This document shows positions 18,513-26,883 of a DNA stretch of 64,000 bases, one piece after another. Position 1 is the stretch's first letter; the number at the start of each line of letters is the position of its first letter. Position numbers and translations under genes: made by a program. The DNA lies in contig NZ_CP089291.1 in the NCBI RefSeq assembly GCF_022818495.1, forward strand, positions 124,001 through 188,000, read 5' to 3'. This DNA comes from Fodinisporobacter ferrooxydans (GTDB taxonomy: Bacteria > Bacillota > Bacilli > Tumebacillales > MYW30-H2). The notes beneath the pieces were generated by a model that worked only from the letters and a program-made list of their open reading frames with translations, was not told where the DNA came from and made no database searches.

Positions 18513-19634
18513 ATGAAGAAAAAATGGTTCCCGCATGGAAAATGGCCGCAATTTTATGTGATGCTGCATTATTACACGATTGTATCCTTTATCGGTCTCC
18601 TCATTACGGGACTTGCACTCTATCTTCCATTTTTACATGTGGCGCTGATCCGGTACCTGTCCATCTTATATGATATACATATATTGCTTGGCATTCTGTT
18701 CTTTCTTTCGTTATTCTCCCCGCTTATCCTGAGACTTCCCCGGACAAAACACATACGGATCATCGATTGGTTTATGCCGATCGCGTTTGGCATGGCAATT
18801 GTTCTCGCAGGAATGCCATTGTGGCAGATCACGTGGTTCTCCGCAGATTGGAGAGAAACGGCATTCAGTTGGCACGGCAACTTGGCCTATTTCCTTGGTT
18901 TCTGGTTCATCGTGCATGGTGTTTTCAAAGCATTCGGGTTCAAATACCCGGAAACGCAAGCGACAAAAAAGATGGATCCGGAACGGAGACGATTTATAAA
19001 ATGGGGCGTCACAGGGCTTGTCGGCGGCGTTTTGGCGATGACTCCATTCTCTCAGTTGTTCCTGCAGCAAGGGAATCGTTTGGGCGGGACACCAGGTGTG
19101 AACACGTCCGTTGCCACAGGTGTGCACGACTTCCCGGAATATTTTACCGTGACCAATTCATACCCGAAAGTACGGATCGACAAGTACCAGTTGCAAGTCG
19201 ATGGATTGGTGGCAGCGCCTGCATCATTATCGTTTGAACAACTGGCAGCATTACCGGTAACAACAGAGACAAAGGATTTCCAATGCGTCACCGGATGGGC
19301 TGTACCAAATGTTCGCTGGGAAGGCATCCATTTGAAAGAACTTGTGCAACTGGTCAAACCGGCCCCAGACGCTGCGTTCGTGACCTTCTACTCTGCGGAC
19401 GGCGTATATACGGAAAGCCTTACGCTGCAAGAAGCGCTTGAAGCGGACGTATTGCTCGCTTTTAAAATGGACGGACAATCCCTTCGAGTCGAACAAGGAT
19501 ATCCGCTTCGATTGGTTGTGCCGCGCATGTATGGGTATAAGTCGATTAAATGGGTAAACCGTGTGGAATTTGCCCGAACTCGCGTGCAAGGCTACTGGGA
19601 ACAACGGGGATATCCAGCCGAAGCTGCGTTTTGA
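18513..19634 (+). CDS. Cytochrome b561-like domain fused to a molybdopterin (sulfite oxidase-type) oxidoreductase
   Basis: A 373-aa fusion. Residues 1 to about 150 carry four membrane helices with His residues (LHYY, IHILLG, SWHGNLAYF, IVHGVF) suited to haem b binding. After a RRRFIKWG stretch and another helix comes an extracytoplasmic Moco domain of the sulfite oxidase/MsrP (YedY) family. The Moco-ligating Cys is in DFQCVTGWAVPNVRW, and GYPLRLVVPRMYGYKSIKWV is the conserved end. The fusion would move electrons between the quinone pool and an outer-face substrate such as sulfite or sulfoxides. AGGAGG lies 11 nt before the ATG. Confidence 0.85.
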   Translation: MKKKWFPHGKWPQFYVMLHYYTIVSFIGLLITGLALYLPFLHVALIRYLSILYDIHILLGILFFLSLFSPLILRLPRTKHIRIIDWFMPIAFGMAIVLAGMPLWQITWFSADWRETAFSWHGNLAYFLGFWFIVHGVFKAFGFKYPETQATKKMDPERRRFIKWGVTGLVGGVLAMTPFSQLFLQQGNRLGGTPGVNTSVATGVHDFPEYFTVTNSYPKVRIDKYQLQVDGLVAAPASLSFEQLAALPVTTETKDFQCVTGWAVPNVRWEGIHLKELVQLVKPAPDAAFVTFYSADGVYTESLTLQEALEADVLLAFKMDGQSLRVEQGYPLRLVVPRMYGYKSIKWVNRVEFARTRVQGYWEQRGYPAEAAF

Positions 19635-19719
19635 CGGCGGGAAGCCCGCCTGATCCAGGTTCGTGAGACATATTGAATATTTTTGGGAGGGATAAGAAAA
19701 ACAATTTTCTTCTGCCAAA

Positions 19720-20535
19720 TCAAATGTGTCCAGTTTCAACATCAAATTTTTTATGCGTATTGATAAATTCTGTAATCAGGCTATTCAATTGACTCGCAGC
19801 CTTAGTAGGAATTTGATGGTTTACACCCTGTATAAATGTCAGTTCACTATTTGGCAAATGATCATGCAGAAGGCGGCCGTAGGAATGAAATTGTTTGTCT
19901 TTCGCTCCGTAAATCAGCAAAACGGGAAGGTGAATCGTTGAAAGCCGTGATGTACAATTATAATTCAGACTGAATCGATAATATTGTTCTATATTTTTGT
20001 TGTTTCCCCGTCTGGCCATGTTAAATAGATTCCAAAACAATCCGAATGAATCCGGGTTGCTCCAAGCTACCGAATTGCTCCAAGCTACTGATAAAGAAAG
20101 GAAACGAATGGCTCCCACTTTAGCCAGCATGCTTCCCAAAAATATCACGCTTTTCAAGCGTAAATCGTGGACTTCTGACATTCCGCCAATCAGAATCCCG
20201 CCACATGACCGTTCGGGATGATTCAACAAAAATTCAAGCACAATGGAGCCTCCGGTTGAATAGCCGCAGAAGAACGCTTTTTCTATTTCAAGAACATCCA
20301 TTAATTGCTTGATATCTTCAACCAATAAAGGATATGTCAACTCCACTTGGGAAGGTTGGCTCTTGCCGTGCCCTCTGATATCGAATGTGATCGTTTGGAA
20401 TTGGTTTGACAGCATCCCGGTCTGGTATGTGAAATTCATGCTATTGAGCAAGGGCGGGTGTATAAAAATAATCGGGATTCCTTTTCCATGTACTTCATAA
20501 TATGTCTCAATTCCATTTATCATTGTAACTGGCAT
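19720..20535 (-). CDS. Alpha/beta hydrolase
   Basis: A 271-aa alpha/beta hydrolase. HPPLLNS forms the oxyanion region, GYSTGG holds the nucleophile Ser, YGAKDKQ the acid and GVNHQIP the catalytic His. The substrate is unknown. Residues near 150-165 contain the hexapeptide SVAWSN twice in tandem, from an 18-bp direct duplication at about 20057-20092, so the lid region may be altered. It is convergent with the Moco fusion gene. Confidence 0.82.
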   Translation of the reverse strand: MPVTMINGIETYYEVHGKGIPIIFIHPPLLNSMNFTYQTGMLSNQFQTITFDIRGHGKSQPSQVELTYPLLVEDIKQLMDVLEIEKAFFCGYSTGGSIVLEFLLNHPERSCGGILIGGMSEVHDLRLKSVIFLGSMLAKVGAIRFLSLSVAWSNSVAWSNPDSFGLFWNLFNMARRGNNKNIEQYYRFSLNYNCTSRLSTIHLPVLLIYGAKDKQFHSYGRLLHDHLPNSELTFIQGVNHQIPTKAASQLNSLITEFINTHKKFDVETGHI

Positions 20536-20683
20536 ATGTGAGATAACCTCAATTTTATCAATTTTTTCGAATCTGAGTAATCATGAAAGCAATGTAACCA
20601 CACAACACACACAATCAACGGATAGACTCCCCTAAAGCAGCCAAATTATACTCGAAAAGAAGATTTTTTAAAATGTTGGCACA

Positions 20684-20709
20684 GAAAAAGGGCTGTCCCC
20701 TTAACAGCC
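20684..20709 (-). terminator. Intrinsic terminator of the Ni/Co permease gene
   Basis: On the minus strand GGCTGT and ACAGCC pair around a 7-nt loop and are followed by CTTTTTCTG. Confidence 0.75.
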
Positions 20710-20750
20710 GCAAATGGTCTCATGCCATCTATTTTATTTTCCACTCCCCA

Positions 20751-21551
20751 TCATTCCTGATCGTTTATCATTACGATCTGTGACTTCGCTTGCAAATTCA
20801 CTCCTATGTAACAGATTACCAAGCAAATAAAGATAACGACTCCTACAATCTCAAAATCAAGTTCCGCCTGGGGATTGAAGAAAATGAACGCTTCATAAAA
20901 GGAAACGCCATACGCAAGGAATACAATGACCCAGCCCATCACTCTTGAAGCCGATTGGCCCAATTTGCTTGACTGACTGATCATCCGATAGGCAACCATG
21001 GAATCAATCGTATCCGTCAGCATGATGCCGAACATGAAAACCAACCCTAAAATGATTGGCATAGAATTGCCTGAATTTCCGGCGGCAAACGCCCATACTG
21101 ACGTCTGGCTTACCGTATCTGCCGCCATCGCGAATAAGCCTCCAACCAAAATAATCGCGAAAGGATTCGTGGTTCCCCGTACGAATCTTGATATCAACTT
21201 TCCTTTGATCCCTCGCAGTTCAAAGTCTTGCTTTGTCGCCTTTGTACGAAGAAGATGATAGATATTCAATGTTCCGATCAAAAATAATGAAACAATCGAT
21301 AACCACGTCGCAAACGTATTAAATGAATCAGGAAATTGAAAGTTTTTGATAAACATTCCGAGAGTCACTGCGACACTTGCCACGACAAATCCATGACCAA
21401 ATGAAAATAGCGTGCCGACCCAGCGGGCAATCGGACTTCCCATTCGCCAGTTGTAACGTGTCTGCCCATCGATAAATGCCAAATGATCCGCATCCAATCC
21501 ATGACGAAGACCTAATACAAAAACCAGCAAGAGTAATGATACAGTTGTCAT
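20751..21551 (-). CDS. NiCoT/HoxN-like permease, likely cobalt uptake
   Basis: A 266-aa membrane protein of the nickel/cobalt transporter family. The signature RHGLDADHLAFID in helix 2 contains the metal-binding His-x4-Asp-His. Other family elements are FSFGHGFVV and a central LMLTDTIDSMVAYR-like segment (FGIMLTDTIDSM). A cobalamin riboswitch plus terminator precede it, so cobalt for B12 synthesis is the likely cargo rather than nickel. The start at 21551 follows GGGGG by 9 nt; an ATG 24 nt upstream is possible. Confidence 0.85.
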   Translation of the reverse strand: MTTVSLLLLVFVLGLRHGLDADHLAFIDGQTRYNWRMGSPIARWVGTLFSFGHGFVVASVAVTLGMFIKNFQFPDSFNTFATWLSIVSLFLIGTLNIYHLLRTKATKQDFELRGIKGKLISRFVRGTTNPFAIILVGGLFAMAADTVSQTSVWAFAAGNSGNSMPIILGLVFMFGIMLTDTIDSMVAYRMISQSSKLGQSASRVMGWVIVFLAYGVSFYEAFIFFNPQAELDFEIVGVVIFICLVICYIGVNLQAKSQIVMINDQE

Positions 21552-21621
21552 CCATGATTTCCCCCTTGATTGCATTGATTGAAAAAAATTGATTCACAAA
21601 AGATTGATTGGATCCGAAACG

Positions 21622-21652
21622 TAAAAAAGCCCCGACCTAAATCGATCGGGAC
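21622..21652 (-). terminator. Riboswitch expression-platform terminator
   Basis: On the minus strand AGTCCCGA pairs with TCGGGGCT (one G-U) and a T6 run follows. It lies between the B12 riboswitch and the permease start, as expected for transcription attenuation. Confidence 0.85.
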
Positions 21653-21737
21653 TATGCGTACATATTTTTAAACGACGAACGGGCATGACAATCGTGTCGT
21701 TTCAAGTACACCACTCCTTTTCTCCGAAGGCGTTTTT

Positions 21738-21917
21738 GGTGTCGCAATCTAGGCAGGTCTTCTGGCTTCCGAATCATTGCCATTCCTTCTGTCTTCCCCG
21801 GGCTTGCAGCGAGTGACGTTATGCGAAGGCGGCTCATCGGTTACAGCGGCGGGACCGCTCGGGATTTACACCCGATTCCCTATTATCCCTTGCTCTCACA
21901 AGGGCACCTACATGCTA
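21738..21917 (-). promoter_or_regulatory. Cobalamin riboswitch
   Basis: The minus strand shows the conserved blocks in order: TAGGTGCCC, GGGAATCGGGTGTAAATCCC, GCTGTAACCGATGAGCCGCC, and the B12 box AAGCCAGAAGACCTGCC. It controls the permease gene downstream; cobalamin binding should favour the terminator at 21622-21652. Confidence 0.93.
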
Positions 21918-22030
21918 CATGATGAAATTGTGTGTTTGGTATTTAATATATATTCTTGATTGAATGTAAAATTCCTCTTGCCGCTGGAACGTATTGTCCT
22001 CGATTCACTACCTGCCGGTGCCAAAATGAT

Positions 22031-22924
22031 TTAAACGTAAAAGATGCCATGTTTGCGCAGAAAAGTCTTGAAAGCGAGCATGGCCGGCGACGGATGCTTT
22101 CCTTTATGTGAAACAATATAAAAGTTCCGATGGATGGCATATGGCTCGTGATCATACATGCTCATCAATCCGCACTGCACTTCATGATGAATGGAAAACT
22201 TCGACAAAAAACCGATGGCAGGGCCCGCAATGATTGCTTGTTTGATCGCCTCTGTCGTGTCAAATTCAACGGTTGAAATCGTATCCCAACCGATTCTCGC
22301 AAAATGCTGCAAAATGGTCTTTCTGCTATGAGATCCTTCACTTCTCACTAAAATCGGGTATTGACTTAGTGAATCAAATAAAATGTCGTCTTCACCAACC
22401 AACGGATGGTTTTTGCCCATCGCGAGAACGATCTCGTCTTTAAGAAAAGGCTCCACATACAGCACGTTCGACTCGATGGGCCCTGCTATGATGGCGATAT
22501 CGACATCTCCTGCTTCTGCCCGCTCAAGCATGTGTTTGGTGCAATCGATGTTGACGTGGATTTGAATCCCCGGATACTTGCGGATAAATTTCAAGACTAC
22601 GCTCGGCAATATATAATTCCCGACAGTCGAACTGCAACCGACGCGCAACGAACCGGATTCAAGATTTTTCAATGTTTCAATGGCTGCCTGGGTGCCTTCG
22701 ACAAGTCTTAAAATCTGCTCGCACTGCTTGTACAGCACATATCCTGCCTCGGTCAATGAAACGCTCCGCCCAATTCGGTTAAACAGCGGCAGGCCAAGGT
22801 TTTTTTCCAGCGCTTCGATTTGTCGGGATACGGCAGACTGGCTCATATTCAAATCCTCTGCGGCACGTGTAAAATTCAGACGCTGGGCAACATGGTAAAA
22901 TGTATTGAGTTGATAAAAATCCAT
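22031..22924 (-). CDS. LysR-family regulator divergent from selD
   Basis: A 297-aa LysR-type regulator. The N-terminal winged HTH reads FYHVAQRLNFTRAAEDLNMSQ followed by SAVSRQIEALEKNLGLPLFNR; a type 2 periplasmic-binding-like effector domain fills the rest (GCSSTVGNYILPSVV). It resembles the group annotated as selenium metabolism-associated LysR regulators, and its divergent position about 120 bp from selD supports that. The start at 22924 follows AAGGGG by 10 nt. A sulfur or selenium compound as effector is inference. Confidence 0.87.
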   Translation of the reverse strand: MDFYQLNTFYHVAQRLNFTRAAEDLNMSQSAVSRQIEALEKNLGLPLFNRIGRSVSLTEAGYVLYKQCEQILRLVEGTQAAIETLKNLESGSLRVGCSSTVGNYILPSVVLKFIRKYPGIQIHVNIDCTKHMLERAEAGDVDIAIIAGPIESNVLYVEPFLKDEIVLAMGKNHPLVGEDDILFDSLSQYPILVRSEGSHSRKTILQHFARIGWDTISTVEFDTTEAIKQAIIAGPAIGFLSKFSIHHEVQCGLMSMYDHEPYAIHRNFYIVSHKGKHPSPAMLAFKTFLRKHGIFYV

Positions 22925-23044
22925 ACACCGATCCCCTTGCCTACCATAACCCGGATAATTGTTGTATACTCGATTCAAGCAATTTCATTATACCAAAAGA
23001 TGGCGAGTTTTCTATCTTTGCAGTACTTGACAGGTGGTGATCGG

Positions 23045-24094
23045 ATGGAGGCGCTACCTCCCATACATTTGACATCCTTTTCTCCGGGAGCCGGCTGAGC
23101 GTGTAAAGTCGGTCCGACCGACTTGGCGCACGTGCTGCGCTCGTTGCCGATAGCGATGTCTCCTGATATATTGCTTGGCCGTGGGGATGATGCAAGTGTT
23201 GTTCGCATCTCGGATGACTGTGCAGTCGTTCAGACCATTGATTTCATCAGCCCCGTTGTCAACGATCCGTACGAATTCGGACGCATTGCAGCGGCAAATG
23301 CACTTAGCGACATTTATGCAATGGGCGCGACCCCGTCCTTTGCATTGAATATCGTCGGTTTCCCCATTCATTCGTTGCCGATTGGATATCTGGAAGAGAT
23401 TCTGCGCGGTGGAACTGACATGATGAATCAAGTTGGCGTACCGATTGTTGGCGGACATACGTATGACGACCATGCGCCAAAGTATGGATTGACCGTGACG
23501 GGATTTGTGCACCCGGATCGCTATGTAAAAAGAGGATCCGCCCAACCGGAAGATGCCTTGATTTTGACCAAGCCGCTGGGCGTTGGCATCATTACAACAG
23601 CCATTGACAAAGGATTGGCTTCCTTCGAAAATGAACGCAAGGCGATAGAAATCATGACGACGCTCAATGACAAAGCTGCGAAAGCAATGATGTCTGTCGG
23701 AGTCCATGCGTGTACGGATGTGACCGGATTTGGACTTTTGGGACATCTCTATGAAATGGTCAAGGACGGTGAACTGTGTGCGGACATTCACCTCTCACAA
23801 GTACCTGTGCTGCCGGAAGCATGGAAACTGATTTGCGAAGATACGCTGTCTATAGGAACAAAAAATAACAGGCAAATGTTGAGTGAGAAGGTGTTTTGGG
23901 ATTCGGCTGTCAACGAGAATGAACGGTGGATCTTGTGTGATGCCCAGACTTCCGGCGGCTTGCTTATTGCGGTCCCGGAAAAAAAGAAAACGGAATTGCT
24001 GGATGCATTCGGCAAGGCCGGGTGTTCTGCGGCAGAAATCGGCAAGATCCGCCAGCGTTTGCATGAGGAACGTCCACTTTCCGTAAAAAAGTAA
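23045..24094 (+). CDS. selD: Selenide, water dikinase, selenoprotein form (TGA = Sec18)
   Basis: SelD makes selenophosphate, the Se donor for Sec-tRNA and for selenouridine. The 349-aa frame has one TGA at 23096-23098 (codon 18) in TSFSPGAG-U-ACKVGPTDLAHVL. This aligns with the catalytic Cys/Sec of the Gly-Ala-Gly-Cys/Sec motif, so the enzyme is itself a selenoprotein. The downstream ATP-binding motif GRGDDASVV, DFISPVVNDPYEFGRIAAANALSD and HTYDDHAPKYG are intact. ATG 23045 has AGGTGGTGA upstream. A later ATG would remove the active site. Sec is predicted, not proven. Confidence 0.94.
23106..23124 (+). promoter_or_regulatory. Candidate SECIS in selD
   Basis: Seven nt after the TGA, AAGTCGG and CCGACTT form a 7-bp stem with the loop TCCGA; the palindrome can extend to 9 bp. 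Position fits SelB-dependent UGA recoding. Confidence 0.7.
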
Positions 24095-24105
24095 ATGGAT
24101 TGTAT

Positions 24106-24133
24106 TGAAAAACCGGCCATGTGCCGGTTTTTT
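24106..24133 (+). terminator. Intrinsic terminator after selD
   Basis: AAAAACCGGC and GCCGGTTTTT pair around CATGT and a T-run follows. It separates selD from the MBL gene. Confidence 0.9.
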
Positions 24134-24255
24134 TATGTTGTTTGATGAGAATTCTGCATCATATATATGAAAAAGATGCATTTTACACATTGTATAAGAT
24201 GATAGATACTTTAAGCAGATTATTATAATAAGTAATCTCACGGAGGTGTTTAACC

Positions 24256-25005
24256 ATGTACTTTCGCCAATATCTGCACAAAGAACCGATCGCAGCTTCT
24301 TATCTATTCGGCTGAGGGGGCAAAGGATATGGAGTAGTGGTGGATCCACTCGATCATGCTGTTGATTTTTACATGCAAGAAGCCGAGCAAGCGGGTTTGA
24401 ATATTCACTATGTGATCGATACGCACGTCCATGCGGATCATATATCGGGGGCGCGGGAACTGGCCGAACGAACCGGCGCCAAGCTGGCACTTTATGCAGA
24501 AACGCCGGCGGAATACGCATTTACGCCGCTTGCGGACGGAGAACGAATCGACTTGGGCAACGTGGTCATCGACGTTGTTCATACACCCGGCCACACGCCG
24601 GAGCATATCAGTCTGATTGTGACAGATCATCGCCGGGGGCCTGAACCTTGGTTTGTACTCACAGGCCACACCTTCATGATCGGCGATGTAGGCCGACCGG
24701 ACCTGGTCGTGGAAGATGGGGCACAGGATCTGTACCATAGCATCTTTGATAAAATGCTTTCTTTGCCGGATTATCTGGAAGTGTATCCCGGCGCATTTTC
24801 CGGCTCGACCTGAGGGCGGGAACTTAGTGGAAAGGTCGTTTCCACCATTGGGTTTGAACGTCGCTTCAATAAAGCGGCAGAGCTGCGTTCCAAGGATGCG
24901 TTCGTTTCTTTCATGCTGGAAGATTTGCCGAATAAGCCGAAGAACTTTGATTTGATTCGCGCCTATAACATGGGCAAAATCAGCGAAAAACCGGCTGTTG
25001 AATAG
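24256..25005 (+). CDS. MBL-fold persulfide-dioxygenase-like selenoprotein with two Sec (20 and 186)
   Basis: A 249-aa metallo-beta-lactamase-fold protein of the group that includes persulfide dioxygenase (ETHE1/Blh-like) and MBL-rhodanese proteins. The metal motif THVHADHISG, then HTPGHTPEH and GDVGRPDL, are intact. TGA codons occur in the same frame at 24313-24315 (YLFG-U-GGKGYGVVVDP) and 24811-24813 (FSGST-U-GRELSGK). Relatives carry Cys at both places, in the usual YLxGC start and the GSxCG loop. ATG 24256 has CGGAGG 9 nt upstream, and the frame ends at TAG 25003. It likely oxidises or hydrolyses a sulfane sulfur species; substrate is inference. Confidence 0.88.
24336..24350 (+). promoter_or_regulatory. 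Candidate SECIS for Sec20 of the MBL protein
   Basis: AGTGG and CCACT pair around the loop TGGAT, 21-35 nt after the first TGA. Confidence 0.55.
24827..24845 (+). promoter_or_regulatory. Candidate SECIS for Sec186 of the MBL protein
   Basis: GTGGAAA and TTTCCAC form a perfect 7-bp stem with the loop GGTCG, 14-32 nt after the second TGA. The GGU in the loop is like the SelB-contact GU of the E. coli fdhF element (known). Confidence 0.75.
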
Positions 25006-25008
25006 AGG

Positions 25009-25041
25009 ACAAGGGAACGGAGGGCATGTCCGTTCCCTTGT
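25009..25041 (+). terminator. 13-bp hairpin between the MBL and MFS genes
   Basis: ACAAGGGAACGGA and TCCGTTCCCTTGT are perfect complements with a 7-nt loop, starting 4 nt after the MBL stop. There is no T-run, so partial termination or 3'-end protection is likely rather than full stop. Confidence 0.55.
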
Positions 25042-25069
25042 TCGCAATCAGAAAGGAGAAACAACGTTT

Positions 25070-26308
25070 GTGAAAGATCATCGATTGGTTCTTGGGCTAC
25101 GACCGAATCTGGCCCAATTTATACTGCTTGCTGTCAATAATGTATTTGTCGGTACCATGGTAGGATTGGAGCGAACCGTGCTGCCGATTCTCGGAAAGCA
25201 TACATTCCATTTGACATCCGTCTCTTTGTTGCTTTCTTTCATCGTATCTTTCGGCATAGTGAAAGGGTTTCTCAATTTGATCGCCGGCAAACTGGCGGAT
25301 CGCTGGGGCAGAAAGCCCGTTCTGCTGGCGGGATGGTTGTTGGGATTGCCGGTCCCGCTCCTTGTCATATTTGCCCCCGACTGGTCCTGGATCATCTTTG
25401 CAAACATACTGCTTGGCGCCAATCAAGGGTTTGCATGGTCGATGACCGTTACCGGCAAAATTGACATCGTAGGACCGACACGGCGTGGCCTGGCGCTTGG
25501 AATCAACGAGTTTTCCGGCTATATTGGCGTAGCTTTGACAAGTGCGGCAACCGGATATCTGGCAAGCGCATATGGCCCCCGGCCAGTGCCATTCCTATTT
25601 GGCGAAGGGATTGCCGTCATCGGTTTGCTCATGGCCTGGCTCATGATTCGGGAGACGCTGCCGTATACCCGACTTGAAATTGCCAAAGGAAGCTACGATC
25701 TTTCGAAAGAAACACTGTCCCTTGGCCAGATCTTTGCGAAAGTCAGTTTTCAGGATCGAACCCTGTTCGCCTGCAGCCAAGCAGGTATGATCAACAAGTT
25801 TAGCGATTCGGCGGTGTGGGGGCTCGTCCCTGTAATAATGGCAGCCGAACATTTTACTGTTGCGCAAATCGGAATGATCAGCAGCGTCTATGCCATGACA
25901 TGGGGAGTGTTCCAGCTCTTCACCGGCATGTGGAGTGATCACGTCGGCCGCAAGATACCGATCGCGCTTGGACAGCTTATAAATGGTATCGGTGTGGCTC
26001 TCGTGCTGTGGGCACATGCATACGGCATGTGGTTTCTCAGCGCGCTTCTAATGGGTGCGGGCACAGCATTGATCTATCCGGTTTTGCTGTCGGCGGTCGG
26101 TGACAAGTCGCATCCGGCGTGGCGCGGCTCCGCACTGGGCGTGTATCGAATGTGGCGGGATGGCGGGTATGCAATCGGCGGGCTGTTATTAGGGTTTGGA
26201 GCGGATTTTCTCGGCATTCATGCGATTTTTGCAGTTTTGGCTGCCATCGTAATCCTGTCGAGCTTATTGGTAATCGTGTTCATGAAGGAAACGTTGGGAC
26301 AACACTAA
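25070..26308 (+). CDS. MFS transporter
   Basis: A 412-aa major facilitator protein with 12 predicted membrane segments. The loop 2-3 motif reads AGKLADRWGRKPVLLAG and the equivalent in the second half is TGMWSDHVGRKIPIALG. Start is GTG at 25070, 11 nt after AAAGGAG. It sits between the selenoprotein MBL gene and the DsrE/SQR-like genes and ends at its own terminator, so it probably handles a sulfur, selenium or related small anion (inference by context). No substrate motif is diagnostic. Confidence 0.82.
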   Translation: MKDHRLVLGLRPNLAQFILLAVNNVFVGTMVGLERTVLPILGKHTFHLTSVSLLLSFIVSFGIVKGFLNLIAGKLADRWGRKPVLLAGWLLGLPVPLLVIFAPDWSWIIFANILLGANQGFAWSMTVTGKIDIVGPTRRGLALGINEFSGYIGVALTSAATGYLASAYGPRPVPFLFGEGIAVIGLLMAWLMIRETLPYTRLEIAKGSYDLSKETLSLGQIFAKVSFQDRTLFACSQAGMINKFSDSAVWGLVPVIMAAEHFTVAQIGMISSVYAMTWGVFQLFTGMWSDHVGRKIPIALGQLINGIGVALVLWAHAYGMWFLSALLMGAGTALIYPVLLSAVGDKSHPAWRGSALGVYRMWRDGGYAIGGLLLGFGADFLGIHAIFAVLAAIVILSSLLVIVFMKETLGQH

Positions 26309-26331
26309 ATGTTTTTGCAAAACGATTTCTG

Positions 26332-26358
26332 CCCGGTAATTGTGCCGGGTTCCTTTTT
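26332..26358 (+). terminator. Intrinsic terminator after the MFS gene
   Basis: CCCGG and CCGGG pair over an 8-nt loop, followed by TTCCTTTTTC. Confidence 0.7.
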
Positions 26359-26492
26359 CAATTTAATCCATGAACATATCGCATTGAATAAATGATTAAT
26401 ATGCATTTTACACATTATTCGATTCCCTTCATACTAATTCATGAGGAAAGAATCTCAAACACACCAAAAATTTTATTTCGGAGGGATTCATC

Positions 26493-26843
26493 ATGAACAT
26501 GCTGTTTATTTTAAATGATCCTCCTTATGGATCGGAACGCTCTTACAACGGTCTTCGCCACGCAACCTCTATCGCAAAAACAGAAGGGGCAGACGTGCGG
26601 ATCTTTTTGATGGCGGATGCGGTTAGTTGTGCAAAGAGAGGACAAAAAACTCCAGATGGCTATTACAACCTGGAGAAAATGTTGACAGTTGTCGGCCGCC
26701 GCTGTTCTTCCATTGGCGCCTGCGGTTCCTGCTTGGATGCACGCGGAGTCAAGCCTGAGGATTTGCATGAATCTGTACACAGGTCTTCTATGGAGGAACT
26801 CACCGAATGGACCTTGTGGGCGGATAAGGTCATTGTCTATTAG
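26493..26843 (+). CDS. DsrE-family sulfur carrier-like protein (first copy)
   Basis: A 116-aa DsrE/DsrF-like protein. It begins MNMLFILNDPPYGSERSYNGLRHA, then has VRIFLMADAV in the second strand and the Cys pair ACGSCLDARGV, where sulfur is normally bound as persulfide. It ends with ELTEWTLWADKVIVY, a family hallmark. CGGAGGG lies 10 nt before ATG. It starts the operon that continues with the SQR-like flavoprotein and a second DsrE. Confidence 0.87.
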   Translation: MNMLFILNDPPYGSERSYNGLRHATSIAKTEGADVRIFLMADAVSCAKRGQKTPDGYYNLEKMLTVVGRRCSSIGACGSCLDARGVKPEDLHESVHRSSMEELTEWTLWADKVIVY

Positions 26844-26883
26844 GAAGTCAACATGACGTGAACCGAGCGGAGGAGAAATATCC

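Noticed and set aside
24337-24813. The MBL gene as two shorter genes interrupted by stop codons
   Set aside because: Both stops are TGA at Cys positions with frame and homology continuing on both sides, and selD is adjacent; Sec recoding explains it better.
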